50,768 nucleotides of DNA from Streptomyces sp. (GTDB taxonomy: Bacteria; Actinomycetota; Actinomycetes; Streptomycetales; Streptomycetaceae). The stretch spans positions 1 through 50,768 of the forward strand of contig JABFVM010000430.1 in the NCBI GenBank assembly GCA_013362785.1, given 5' to 3'. Positions 7,123 through 14,206 of the stretch are shown in pieces. Within the stretch, counting starts at the first letter, position 1. Each line of letters starts with the position of its first letter. Under the pieces are notes generated by a model. It was not told the DNA's origin. It saw only the letters and a list, made by a program, of their open reading frames with translations, and ran no database searches. The translations under genes were made by a program, and so were the position numbers.

Positions 7123-7815
7123 TCAGGTGCCCTGTGGCACCAGCACTCCTGACTGGCCGCCCAGACCGGCGTCGCGTGCCAGCACCGCCGCCGTGGCCCG
7201 GTCGTGCACTTCCAGTTTCGCGAAGATCCGCGAGACGTAGTTGCGCACTGTCTTTTCGGCCAGGTAAAGCCGCCGGGCGATCTGCTGGTTGCCCCATCCG
7301 GCGGCAAGCAGTTCCAGTATTTCCACTTCTCGGCTGGTCAGGTCGGAGAATCCCGTCAGCTTCGGCAGGCGGGGCATCGTGGAGAAGTATCGACTGAGTC
7401 GGGAGGCAATGGTCGGACTGAAAGCGGCGCCGCCCTCGGCCACTATCTGGATGGAGTGGAGAAGTTCCTCGGGTGATCTGATCCGCCCGAGATAGCCGTT
7501 GATTCCCACGCGCAGGGCCGCGACGATGACATCGTCGTCATCATGCTGTGAGACCACGATAATCTTGGGTCGCGGCCTCTCGCGGTCGTACTTCGCGACG
7601 ATGTGTTGAACGGTGTCGCACAAGGCTCTTTTCGAGGAGGGCTCGCCGAGGATGATGACGTGGGGCTGCACTTCGGATTTCGCGAGACATCGCAGGCTGT
7701 CGGTGCTGCCCACCGCTCGGCCGAGGAGGGTGAATTTCTCGTCCTGTTCAATGATCGCTTCCAGTCCGGCAAGGGCCACCGGGTTGTCGCTGACAATGAA
7801 CAGGTTGACTTCCAT
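7123..7815 (-). CDS. Atypical (phosphorylation-site-deficient) NarL/LuxR-type response regulator
   Basis: 230 residues from ATG 7815, with GGGAG ten bases upstream; a longer frame to 7881 lacks support. The C-terminal LuxR helix-turn-helix (LTSREVEILELLAAGWGNQQ, then EKTVRNYVSRIFAKLEVHDR) is intact. The N-terminal receiver is degenerate. The aspartate expected at residue 57 is Gly (VIILGEPS), the first acidic pair is reduced to SDN, and the conserved Lys is Arg111 (GYLGRIR); Ser89 remains. It therefore should not accept phosphate in the usual way, like the JadR1-type atypical regulators that respond to ligands. No kinase gene is adjacent on its strand. It lies at the edge of the lasso cluster and may help regulate it. 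Confidence 0.85.
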   Translation of the reverse strand: MEVNLFIVSDNPVALAGLEAIIEQDEKFTLLGRAVGSTDSLRCLAKSEVQPHVIILGEPSSKRALCDTVQHIVAKYDRERPRPKIIVVSQHDDDDVIVAALRVGINGYLGRIRSPEELLHSIQIVAEGGAAFSPTIASRLSRYFSTMPRLPKLTGFSDLTSREVEILELLAAGWGNQQIARRLYLAEKTVRNYVSRIFAKLEVHDRATAAVLARDAGLGGQSGVLVPQGT

Positions 7816-8334
7816 TTCTCCACATCTCCCAGCGATCCACATGTGCGGGCTCGTGCTGTGCTGAATTTCTAGAGATGGCAATCGTGACCCCCGTGTTCAC
7901 GAATTCATGGAGTGCGGCACAGTCTGGTCTGTGGTGAATGCGAGGAGAGTGGTCCGGCAACATCTGGAAGTTGCACGAATCTCCTTCTGTTCGTCATTCA
8001 TTCACAGAGTAGAGGAATGGTGCATGTTATTGCCGGTACCGAGTATGCGTATGTGATCGAGGCGAAAGCAAGTTCGCCTGTTAAGTGAGGTGAAGTCATT
8101 CCGCTTGGTGGGTGACTATCAGTCAGGGTGCACGCTGCGGCCGGTGGGCCTCCCGCAGCGGCGTCGCAGGAGTCGTCCGGACCGGGAAAGATCCATATCT
8201 ACCTGCGGTTTCGGCCTTGAGTCGGGCGCTTTGCCGAATAGTGGTCCAGTCAGCCCGGCGACTCCGTGCGTCACGGCGGACCCGTGGCCGAAACCGGAAT
8301 GTTGGTGGTTGGGGCTGCGCGGTCGGACACCCGT

Positions 8335-8349
8335 CACGTGTTCCACGTG
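8335..8349. promoter_or_regulatory. CACGTG-TTC-CACGTG dyad, candidate operator
   Basis: Two palindromic CACGTG hexamers are separated by three bases and lie about 84 bp upstream of the predicted kinase promoter -35 box. It is a strong symmetric site in a region without genes, so a regulator binding site is likely. The atypical regulator at 7123 or the cluster regulator at 18696 are the nearest candidate binders. Confidence 0.4.
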
Positions 8350-8432
8350 GTGCGTGCCGAGCCCCAGGAAATTTCCGGCAAACGCAAACATCCCTCAACG
8401 TGCTGCTCGCGACCCGCCATTGAGTGAACCCA

Positions 8433-8463
8433 TTGGACGCACCGCGAACCGAACGCCTACGTT
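8433..8463 (+). promoter_or_regulatory. Predicted promoter of the histidine kinase gene (leaderless)
   Basis: TTGGAC (8433-8438), a 19-bp spacer, then TACGTT (8458-8463). The start codon follows after six bases, so transcription would begin at or within a base of ATG 8470. Confidence 0.5.
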
Positions 8464-8469
8464 CGAGGC

Positions 8470-9606
8470 ATGGGTGATGTCCACCGGCGACGCCTGATCA
8501 TGCTCGACCTACTGGCCGCACTCGGGTTCGCTGTCCTTCCGCAGGTGTCGGTACTGCGGCCGGCCATCAACGGCGAGGTCGGTGGCACCGCCGTGTGGCT
8601 GCTGTCGCTGAGCACCGCGCTGCCGCTGGTCGTCCGGCGGCTGTGGCCTGTGCCGGTCTTCGGGTTCGTGCTGACCGCCTCCTGCGTGGCGCTGGCCGTC
8701 GGTGTCGGGCCGACCCCGTTTCTCGCCACCGCGTACGCGCTGTACACGGTGGCCACGACGTGGCGGCGGCAACCAGGGATGTCCGTGGTCTTCATAGCCG
8801 GGCTGTGCGCGGTGGGCGCGGCCCTGCTCACGCTGACGGGTGGGCAGAGCTACCGAGGCGGGACCAAGGCCGTGCAGGTCGTGTTCGCACTGCTCGTGCT
8901 CGGTGCCACCTGGGCCGCGGGGTCGGCCGTCAGGGAACGGCGGGAGAGCATGCGGCGCGCCATCGAGCACGCGGCCGAACAGGCCAAGGTGGAGGAACGC
9001 CTGCGCATCGCCCGTGACATCCACGACGTCGTCACGCACAGCGTGGGTCTCATCGCGATCAAGGCCGGCGTCGCCAACCATGTGGTCGCCACGCATCCGG
9101 AGGAGGCGCGGGAAGCCCTGACCGTGATCGAGGACGTCAGCCGACGGGCGCTGCGTGACATGCGGGCCACCCTCAAGGTGTTGCGCCGGGAGCAGGAGGG
9201 CGGCGGCACCCGGGATCTCCGGCCGGTTCTCGGGCTGTCGGACGTGCCTGACCTGGTCCGGACCGCTGAGGCGGCCGGCGTACGCGTCGACCTGCGCTCC
9301 CGGTGCGCGGAGGAACCTCCGGACGGGGTCGCGCTGTCCGCGTTCCGGATCGTTCAGGAGGCGCTGACCAACGCCGTCAAGCACGCCGCGCCCACCCACT
9401 GCCGACTGCAACTCACCGCGGAACAAGGCACGTTGACGATCGATGTCGTTGACGACGGCCCCGGGCCGGGGCAACGGCCCACCGTGCCCAGCGGTGGAAT
9501 GGGTCTGGTCGGAATGAAGGAGCGGGCCGCCGCGCACGGCGGCACCCTCAGTGCCGGACCGCGTCCGGGCGGCGGTTTCCAGGTCCTGGCGACACTGCCG
9601 TACTGA
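8470..9606 (+). CDS. Sensor histidine kinase, HisKA_3/NarX type, of the lasso cluster
   Basis: 378 residues. Five to six membrane segments fill residues 10-150, with short extracytoplasmic loops. These are followed by a coiled linker, a HisKA_3 dimerisation box with phospho-acceptor His185 (ARDIHDVVTHSVGLIA), an N box (VQEALTNAVKHA) and G boxes (DDGPGPG, GGMGLVGMKERAAAHGG). With almost no sensor loop it probably senses within the membrane, a common trait of kinases linked to peptide antibiotics and cell-wall stress. No response regulator gene is adjacent. The NarL-type regulator at 18696, at the other end of the cluster, is the likely partner. The stop codon lies in a 23-bp tandem duplication. 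Confidence 0.93.
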   Translation: MGDVHRRRLIMLDLLAALGFAVLPQVSVLRPAINGEVGGTAVWLLSLSTALPLVVRRLWPVPVFGFVLTASCVALAVGVGPTPFLATAYALYTVATTWRRQPGMSVVFIAGLCAVGAALLTLTGGQSYRGGTKAVQVVFALLVLGATWAAGSAVRERRESMRRAIEHAAEQAKVEERLRIARDIHDVVTHSVGLIAIKAGVANHVVATHPEEAREALTVIEDVSRRALRDMRATLKVLRREQEGGGTRDLRPVLGLSDVPDLVRTAEAAGVRVDLRSRCAEEPPDGVALSAFRIVQEALTNAVKHAAPTHCRLQLTAEQGTLTIDVVDDGPGPGQRPTVPSGGMGLVGMKERAAAHGGTLSAGPRPGGGFQVLATLPY

Positions 9607-9640
9607 GCCGGACTCAGCTGCCGTACCGGGCCGGACTCAT
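9595..9640. repeat. 23-bp tandem duplication spanning the kinase stop codon
   Basis: Copies 9595-9617 and 9618-9640 match at 20 of 23 positions (CTGCCGTAC...GCCGGACTCA). TGA 9604-9606 is in copy 1; copy 2 reads CGG at the same place. Confidence 0.85.
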
Positions 9641-9731
9641 TCGCAAGTATGGCTTCGGCCCGCGAAGGCCGTCCGGTAGTCCCGACCCGGGACCGATGCG
9701 GCACGGACGGGCGCGCGGCGAGACTCACCAT

Positions 9732-10646
9732 GTGATTGACGTCCAGAACTTGACCAAGAGGTACGGGCAGAACACCGTCGTAGGAGGTCTCACCTTCACG
9801 GTGCGGTCAGGAGCCGTCACCGGTTTCCTGGGCCCCAACGGAGCCGGGAAGTCCACGACGATGCGCATGATGCTCGGCCTCACCCGGCCGGACACCGGAA
9901 CCGCCCGCATCGACGGTCGCGCCTATCACGAACTGACCTACCCCGCCCGGCACGTGGGCGCCCTGCTGGAGACTTCGGCGCCGCATCGCAGTCTGACCGC
10001 CGCCGACCATCTGCGCTGGCTCGCGCAGAGCAACCGGATCGCCCGGCAACGGGTCGGCGAGGTCCTGGAGATGGTCGGCCTGACAGGGGCGGCGCGACGG
10101 CGGATCGGCACCTTCTCGCTCGGTATGGGCCAGCGGCTCGGCCTGGCCGCGGCCCTGCTCGGTGACCCGCCCGTCCTGGTGCTCGACGAGCCGGTCAACG
10201 GCCTGGACACGGAGGGCATCCGGTGGCTGCGCGAACTGCTGCGCTCGATGGCCGCCGAAGGCCGGACCGTTCTCGTCTCCAGCCATCTGATGGCCGAGAT
10301 GTCCATGGTCGCCGACGACCTGATCGTCATCAGCCGCGGGCAACTGCTCGCGGAGACCAGCATGTCGGACTTCATCCAGCGCCACGGACGCACGTACGTA
10401 CGCGTGCGGACACCGGAACCCATGCGGCTCAACCAGGAACTGGAAAGGAAGGGGGCCGCGGTGAGCTTCGCACCGGACGGCAGCGTGGAGATCGACGGCC
10501 TGTCCGCCGCCGAGGTCAACCGGCTGGCCGCGGCGGGCGGGCTCCCGCTCGAAGAGCTGAGCACCCACACAGGATCCCTGGAGGACACCTTCCTCAAGCT
10601 CGTCGGCAACGCGGGAAGCAACGAAGGAAGCAACATCCATGTCTGA
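9732..10646 (+). CDS. ABC transporter ATP-binding protein (exporter, cluster left side)
   Basis: 304 residues from GTG 9732, chosen because the protein then starts VIDVQNLTKRYG, the normal N-terminus of this family. Walker A is GPNGAGKST, the signature is FSLGMGQRLGLA, Walker B is VLVLDEP, and the switch His is in LVSSH. The C-terminal 80 residues form the small accessory domain found in DrrA/BcrA-like exporters. The permease start overlaps the stop by 8 bases. It follows the kinase gene and precedes the lasso precursor, so it likely gives immunity or export under kinase control. Confidence 0.92.
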   Translation: MIDVQNLTKRYGQNTVVGGLTFTVRSGAVTGFLGPNGAGKSTTMRMMLGLTRPDTGTARIDGRAYHELTYPARHVGALLETSAPHRSLTAADHLRWLAQSNRIARQRVGEVLEMVGLTGAARRRIGTFSLGMGQRLGLAAALLGDPPVLVLDEPVNGLDTEGIRWLRELLRSMAAEGRTVLVSSHLMAEMSMVADDLIVISRGQLLAETSMSDFIQRHGRTYVRVRTPEPMRLNQELERKGAAVSFAPDGSVEIDGLSAAEVNRLAAAGGLPLEELSTHTGSLEDTFLKLVGNAGSNEGSNIHV

Positions 10647-11394
10647 GACGGTCGCGGCCATCCGGGCCGAGTTCACCAAGCTGCGGGGCGTACGGGCCAC
10701 GTTCTTCGCGCTTCTGCTGTTCGTCCCCGTCAGCGTCCTCATCGCCGCCCTGGGTGGCTGGTCGGCGAAGGGTGCGATCGAATCCGACAGCCCCGGGCTC
10801 CGCTCCGACTTCACCCCTGAGCAGGCCGGCCTGGACGGCGTCCTCTACGGTCAGCTCGCCCTGATCGTGTTCGGGGCGCTCATCGTCTCCAGCGAGTATG
10901 CGTCGGGCATGATGCGGGTCTCGCTGCTCGCGGTGCCTCGGCGAGGCCGGCTCTACACGGCGAAGATGGCTGTCACCGCTGCCGCCGCCGCGGCCCTCGC
11001 GATCCCCGTGACCGTCGGCAGCTACCTGGTCACCCAGCTCGCCCTCGGACCTCACGGCTCCTCGATCGACGCGAGCGGTGTCCCCCGCGCGCTGGCGGGC
11101 GCGGTGGTCTATCTGACGCTGATGAGCCTGTTCGCGGCGGGACTCGCCGCGACGGCCCGCAGCGCCGTCATCCCGCTGGCCGTGCTGCTCCCGATGGTGC
11201 TCGCCGGGTCCCAGATCCTGTCCCTCGTCGGAGCGACCAAGGAGGTCGTGCGGTACTTCCCGGACCGGGCAGGCGCGCGGATGCTGAGCGTCGACAACGC
11301 GCATGACGCCTACACCGGATGCGCGGTTGTCCTCGTGTGGGCTGCGGCGGCGGTGGCCGTCGGCTACCTCCGACACCGTCGCTGGGACGCGTAA
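10639..11394 (+). CDS. ABC transporter permease (ABC-2 type)
   Basis: 251 residues with about six transmembrane helices. It starts MSETVAAIRAEFTKLRGVRA, the typical cytoplasmic lead-in of ABC-2 permeases that pair with DrrA/BcrA-like ATPases, and contains EYASGMMRVSLLAVPRR, the usual family motif between helices 2 and 3. ATG 10639 lies inside the end of the ATPase gene. With that ATPase it forms the first exporter of the cluster. Bacitracin-type and lantibiotic-immunity transporters have the same layout, but the substrate is inferred from position only. Confidence 0.92.
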   Translation: MSETVAAIRAEFTKLRGVRATFFALLLFVPVSVLIAALGGWSAKGAIESDSPGLRSDFTPEQAGLDGVLYGQLALIVFGALIVSSEYASGMMRVSLLAVPRRGRLYTAKMAVTAAAAAALAIPVTVGSYLVTQLALGPHGSSIDASGVPRALAGAVVYLTLMSLFAAGLAATARSAVIPLAVLLPMVLAGSQILSLVGATKEVVRYFPDRAGARMLSVDNAHDAYTGCAVVLVWAAAAVAVGYLRHRRWDA

Positions 11395-11407
11395 CAGGAC
11401 AGGCATG

Positions 11408-11426
11408 AGGCATGTGCCCCATGCCT
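11408..11426. promoter_or_regulatory. Inverted repeat upstream of the lasso precursor gene
   Basis: AGGCATG-TGCCC-CATGCCT, with an extra AGGCATG copy directly before it (11401-11407) and a related GACATGCCC after it. It lies between the permease stop (11394) and the precursor start (11510). It could be a weak terminator or a multi-copy operator controlling the biosynthetic operon. Confidence 0.45.
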
Positions 11427-11509
11427 GTGGGACATGCCCGCCCGTAGGTTCACAGACAGATCACGGGCCGAACAGGTCGGCCCTGACGATCTGACCCACG
11501 GGAGGAACC

Positions 11510-11638
11510 ATGTCCGCGATCTACGAGCCCCCGGCTCTCCAGGAAGTCGGCGACTTCGACGAGCTGACGAAGTGCCTCGGCGTCGGCAGCTGCGAGGACT
11601 TCGCCGGCTGCGGCTACGCCGTCGTCTGCTTCTGGTGA
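11510..11638 (+). CDS. mslA: Class I lasso peptide precursor, siamycin/MS-271/aborycin family
   Basis: 42 residues, starting at ATG 11510 after GGAGG (11501-11505). The 21-residue leader carries the RRE-recognition motif YxxPxLxxxGxF (YEPPALQEVGDF) and the usual Thr at position -2 (LTK before the cut). The 21-residue core begins CLGVGSCED and ends FAGCGYAVVCFW. From known siamycins, the Cys1 amine should close on Asp9 as a nine-residue macrolactam, with disulfides 1-13 and 7-19, giving a class I fold. Position 8 is Glu; siamycin and aborycin have Asn, as I recall. It lies inside a longer overlapping frame and is easily missed. Family members act on Gram-positive cell walls and quorum signalling. 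Confidence 0.97.
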   Translation: MSAIYEPPALQEVGDFDELTKCLGVGSCEDFAGCGYAVVCFW

Positions 11639-11644
11639 TCACAC

Positions 11645-11676
11645 CGGTGCCGGTGCGCTCAGGCGCACCGGCACCG
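11645..11676 (+). promoter_or_regulatory. Perfect 14-bp stem-loop between precursor and cyclase genes
   Basis: Left arm 11645-11658 (CGGTGCCGGTGCGC), loop TCAG, right arm 11663-11676. All 14 pairs match and no T run follows. The hairpin starts seven bases after the precursor stop and ends 18 bases before the cyclase ATG. It can protect a short precursor mRNA from 3' decay or attenuate read-through, which would make far more precursor than enzyme. Confidence 0.85.
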
Positions 11677-11694
11677 CCCGGAGAACGGGGCGAC

Positions 11695-13518
11695 ATGGAA
11701 TTCGTAGTTCTTCCGGACTGCCCGGCAGGCGCCCGGTTGGCCGCGGACCTGCCGGCGACCCACCGGATCGACCACGCGTCGGGGCGGCCCTGGATCGTGG
11801 GTGACTGGCCACAGGACGAGGTCACGATGGTCGAAGCGGGCCCGCGGCGGATGGTGCTCCTTGGACATACCCGGCTGGACGAGGCGGCCACGGTGGCCGC
11901 GCTCGGCCGGATGCGCTCGCCCCACGACGTGGACACGATCGCGTCCCGGTTGCCGGGGCTTTTCCATCTGACGGTTTCGATGGACTGCAGGACCCGGGTC
12001 CAGGGCTCGGTCGCCGGTGTACGGCAGGTCTTCACCGCCGTGGTGGGCGGCGTGACCGTGGCGGCGAGCGGCATGGAGCCGCTGCTGCGCCTCACCGGCG
12101 CGAGCCTCGACGAGACAGTACTGGCCGCCCGCCTGCTGGCACCCGGCGGAGCGCCCTGGCCGCTCTCGCTGCGCCCGGTCCGCCGGGGCATCGACGCGCT
12201 CGGCGCCGGCCACTGGCTCCAGCTGGACGCCGACGGCCGGTCACGGCAGATACGTTGGTGGAACCTGCCGGAGGCATCCCTCTCGCTCGCCGAGGGCGCC
12301 GAGGCCGTGCGCTCGGCGCTGTCCGAGGCGCTTGCCACCCGGGTACGCCCGGACCGAACGATCAGCGCCGACCTGTCCGGCGGCCTGGACTCGACCTCAC
12401 TGTGCTTCCTCGCCGATGCGGCCGGCGCTGACCTGGTCACCTACCACGTCATGCCGCTCGACAGCGCCAACGAGGACACCGCCTGGGCCCGCAAGGCCGC
12501 CGCGATGCTGCCGAGGGCCCGCCACCACATGCTCTCCTCGGACCGCGCGGAGAACCTGCTCGACGTCGGCTACACCGCCGAGTACGCGAACGCGGCCCCG
12601 GAAGGGCCCTCCACCTGGGCCTCCGGACTCGCACACATCCAGGACCTGGCGAAACGGGCCACGGCCGAGGGCGCCTCCCTGCACCTGACCGGCTTCGGCG
12701 GGGACGAACTGTTCGGCCGGATGCCCGCAGGTGCCTGGTCCCTGGCCCGCGCCCACCCGGTCAGCGGTCTGAAGCTGGTGAACCGCTACCGGCTGGCCAA
12801 CCGCTGGTCGTGGGGCGCGACCGTGCGGGCGCTCACGGACCGGTCGACGTTCGCGCAGAACCTCGCCGCGGTTGCCGCACGGATCAGTGCGCCGCCCCCG
12901 CCGATCAACGAACCCGACTTCGGATGGGTGTTCGCGCCCCGCATGCCCTCCTGGGCGACGCCGGACGCCGTGGCGGCCGTTCGGAAGCTGCTCACCACTG
13001 CTGCCGCAGAGACCCCCGGGCCGCTGGACGCCGACCGGGCCCGGCACCAGGCGCTCGCCTCGATCGTCTTCGAGGGCAAGACGGTCCGTCAGGTCAACAC
13101 CGCCGTCGCAGGCACCGGCATCGTCTGGGACGCGCCGCTCCTCGACGACCGCGTCCTGGAGGCGGCGCTGTCCACCCAGGTCGATCAGCGCCTGGCGGCC
13201 GGGCGGTTCAAGCCACTGCTGACCTCCGCCGTGCGGGGCATCGTGCCCGCCGACATCCTCGACCGGCGCGACAAGGGCGAGTTCAGCGCCGAGGCGTTCC
13301 GGGGCATCGCACGCAACCGGGCCCGGCTCCTGGAGCTCTGCGAGGACTCGCACCTCGCCCGGCTCGGCCTCATCGATCCGGCGGCCTTCAGATCCGCGGT
13401 GCTCAACCCGGGGCCGATGTCCCATCACCTCCAGCCGATCGAGACCACCGTGGCGTGCGAGAGCTGGCTTCGGACGCACCCCCAGCCGCACCCCCAGGAC
13501 ACGGGAGAACGCAAGTGA
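11695..13518 (+). CDS. mslC: Lasso cyclase (asparagine synthetase-like macrolactam synthetase, protein C)
   Basis: 607 residues from ATG 11695. An in-frame extension to 11434 would run through the precursor gene in another frame and is rejected. The PP-loop motif SGGLDS is at 228-233, and the C-terminal synthetase domain includes HLTGFGGDELF. The N-terminal glutaminase-like domain has no Cys at residue 2, as expected for lasso cyclases that use no glutamine. The protein adenylates Asp9 of the core with ATP and attaches the Cys1 amine to make the ring. A GTGA overlap couples it to the RRE gene. Confidence 0.95.
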   Translation: MEFVVLPDCPAGARLAADLPATHRIDHASGRPWIVGDWPQDEVTMVEAGPRRMVLLGHTRLDEAATVAALGRMRSPHDVDTIASRLPGLFHLTVSMDCRTRVQGSVAGVRQVFTAVVGGVTVAASGMEPLLRLTGASLDETVLAARLLAPGGAPWPLSLRPVRRGIDALGAGHWLQLDADGRSRQIRWWNLPEASLSLAEGAEAVRSALSEALATRVRPDRTISADLSGGLDSTSLCFLADAAGADLVTYHVMPLDSANEDTAWARKAAAMLPRARHHMLSSDRAENLLDVGYTAEYANAAPEGPSTWASGLAHIQDLAKRATAEGASLHLTGFGGDELFGRMPAGAWSLARAHPVSGLKLVNRYRLANRWSWGATVRALTDRSTFAQNLAAVAARISAPPPPINEPDFGWVFAPRMPSWATPDAVAAVRKLLTTAAAETPGPLDADRARHQALASIVFEGKTVRQVNTAVAGTGIVWDAPLLDDRVLEAALSTQVDQRLAAGRFKPLLTSAVRGIVPADILDRRDKGEFSAEAFRGIARNRARLLELCEDSHLARLGLIDPAAFRSAVLNPGPMSHHLQPIETTVACESWLRTHPQPHPQDTGERK

Positions 13519-13778
13519 AGCTGAACCTTGCCCGCGATGTCACCCTCACCCCCGTCGACTCCGGAGCCGTACTGCTCGACGGACGCCGGGGCCGCTACTG
13601 GCAGTTGAACGCGTCCGGCTCCACCATCCTGCGCAAGCTGCTCGACGGGGAGACCCCCGACGCGGCAGCCGCGAGCCTGTCCGCCGCCGCCCCGGTGAGC
13701 GAAGTCCAGGCACTGCAGGACGTGCAGGCCCTCGTCGACGCGCTGAGCGCGGCCAACCTCGTGGAGGTCGCGCAGTGA
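13515..13778 (+). CDS. mslB1: Lasso peptide RRE protein B1 (PqqD-like)
   Basis: 87 residues from GTG 13515, overlapping the cyclase stop (GTGA). It has the PqqD winged-helix fold: strand DVTLTPVDSGAVLLDGRRGRYWQLN, then the helix ASGSTILRKLLDGE and a C-terminal helix ending ALSAANLVEV. Stand-alone RiPP recognition elements of this kind bind the leader YxxP motif and deliver it to the B2 peptidase in actinobacterial lasso systems. Length and place between C and B2 are typical. Confidence 0.94.
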   Translation: MKLNLARDVTLTPVDSGAVLLDGRRGRYWQLNASGSTILRKLLDGETPDAAAASLSAAAPVSEVQALQDVQALVDALSAANLVEVAQ

Positions 13779-14206
13779 CCACCCCCGCCGTCGCCGAGCA
13801 GGCTCCACGTCTTTCGCTGCGCCGGCAGATCGCGCCCCGATGCGCGGCCGGCGTGGCCCGCGTGCTGGTCCGGCTGCCTCCGGCCCGGCTGCAACGGGTG
13901 CTGCGCGTGGTCAGCAGAGGTACCCGGCCCGCCACGTACGGCGAGGCCGCCCGGGCCCGGCGGGCGGTCGTCTCGGTCAGCACACGCTGCGCGGGCCTCG
14001 GCTGCCTCCAGCGTTCCGTGGCCACCGTTCTGCTGTGCCGGGTCCGAGGCAAGTGGACCGACTGGTGCACCGGATTCAGGATCCAGCCCTTCGGCGCGCA
14101 CGCCTGGGTCGAGGTCGACGGGCGGCCGGTGGACGAGCCGGGAGAGCTGAGCGTGTTCCGGACGGTACTGGCCGTGCGTCGCCCGGACGGCAGGAGCCGC
14201 TCATGA
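13775..14206 (+). CDS. mslB2: Lasso leader peptidase B2 (transglutaminase-like cysteine protease)
   Basis: 143 residues from GTG 13775 (GTGA overlap with B1). The catalytic residues of the family are in place: Cys77 in RCAGLGCLQRS, His109 in FGAHAWVEVDG, and an Asp at about 120 (RPVDEPGE). It corresponds to the C-terminal half of McjB and removes the 21-residue leader before cyclisation. Downstream ATGA coupling to the exporter ATPase shows one continuous biosynthetic operon. Confidence 0.95.
   Translation: MTTPAVAEQAPRLSLRRQIAPRCAAGVARVLVRLPPARLQRVLRVVSRGTRPATYGEAARARRAVVSVSTRCAGLGCLQRSVATVLLCRVRGKWTDWCTGFRIQPFGAHAWVEVDGRPVDEPGELSVFRTVLAVRRPDGRSRS

Larger units (their letters stand above)
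7816..8469. other. 654-bp intergenic region between divergent regulator and kinase genes
   Basis: No convincing gene is seen; the overlapping frames at 8090-8497 lack coding bias and family likeness. Base composition is visibly less GC-rich than the surroundings, most clearly at 7860-8110. It holds a CACGTG-TTC-CACGTG dyad (8335-8349), the predicted kinase promoter (8433-8463) and a 23-codon frame (8017-8088) with AGAGG just ahead. It probably contains the control region for both flanking regulators. Confidence 0.6.

Noticed and set aside
8090..8497. 135-codon plus-strand frame before the kinase
   Set aside because: No RBS, no codon bias, overlaps the kinase start and its promoter.
7123..9606. 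Kinase 8470 and regulator 7123 as a normal divergent two-component pair
   Set aside because: The regulator lacks the phosphorylation Asp; the intact NarL regulator at 18696 is a better partner.
11434..11694. Upstream extension of the lasso cyclase
   Set aside because: It would overlap the precursor gene in another frame; the real start is ATG 11695 after the hairpin.
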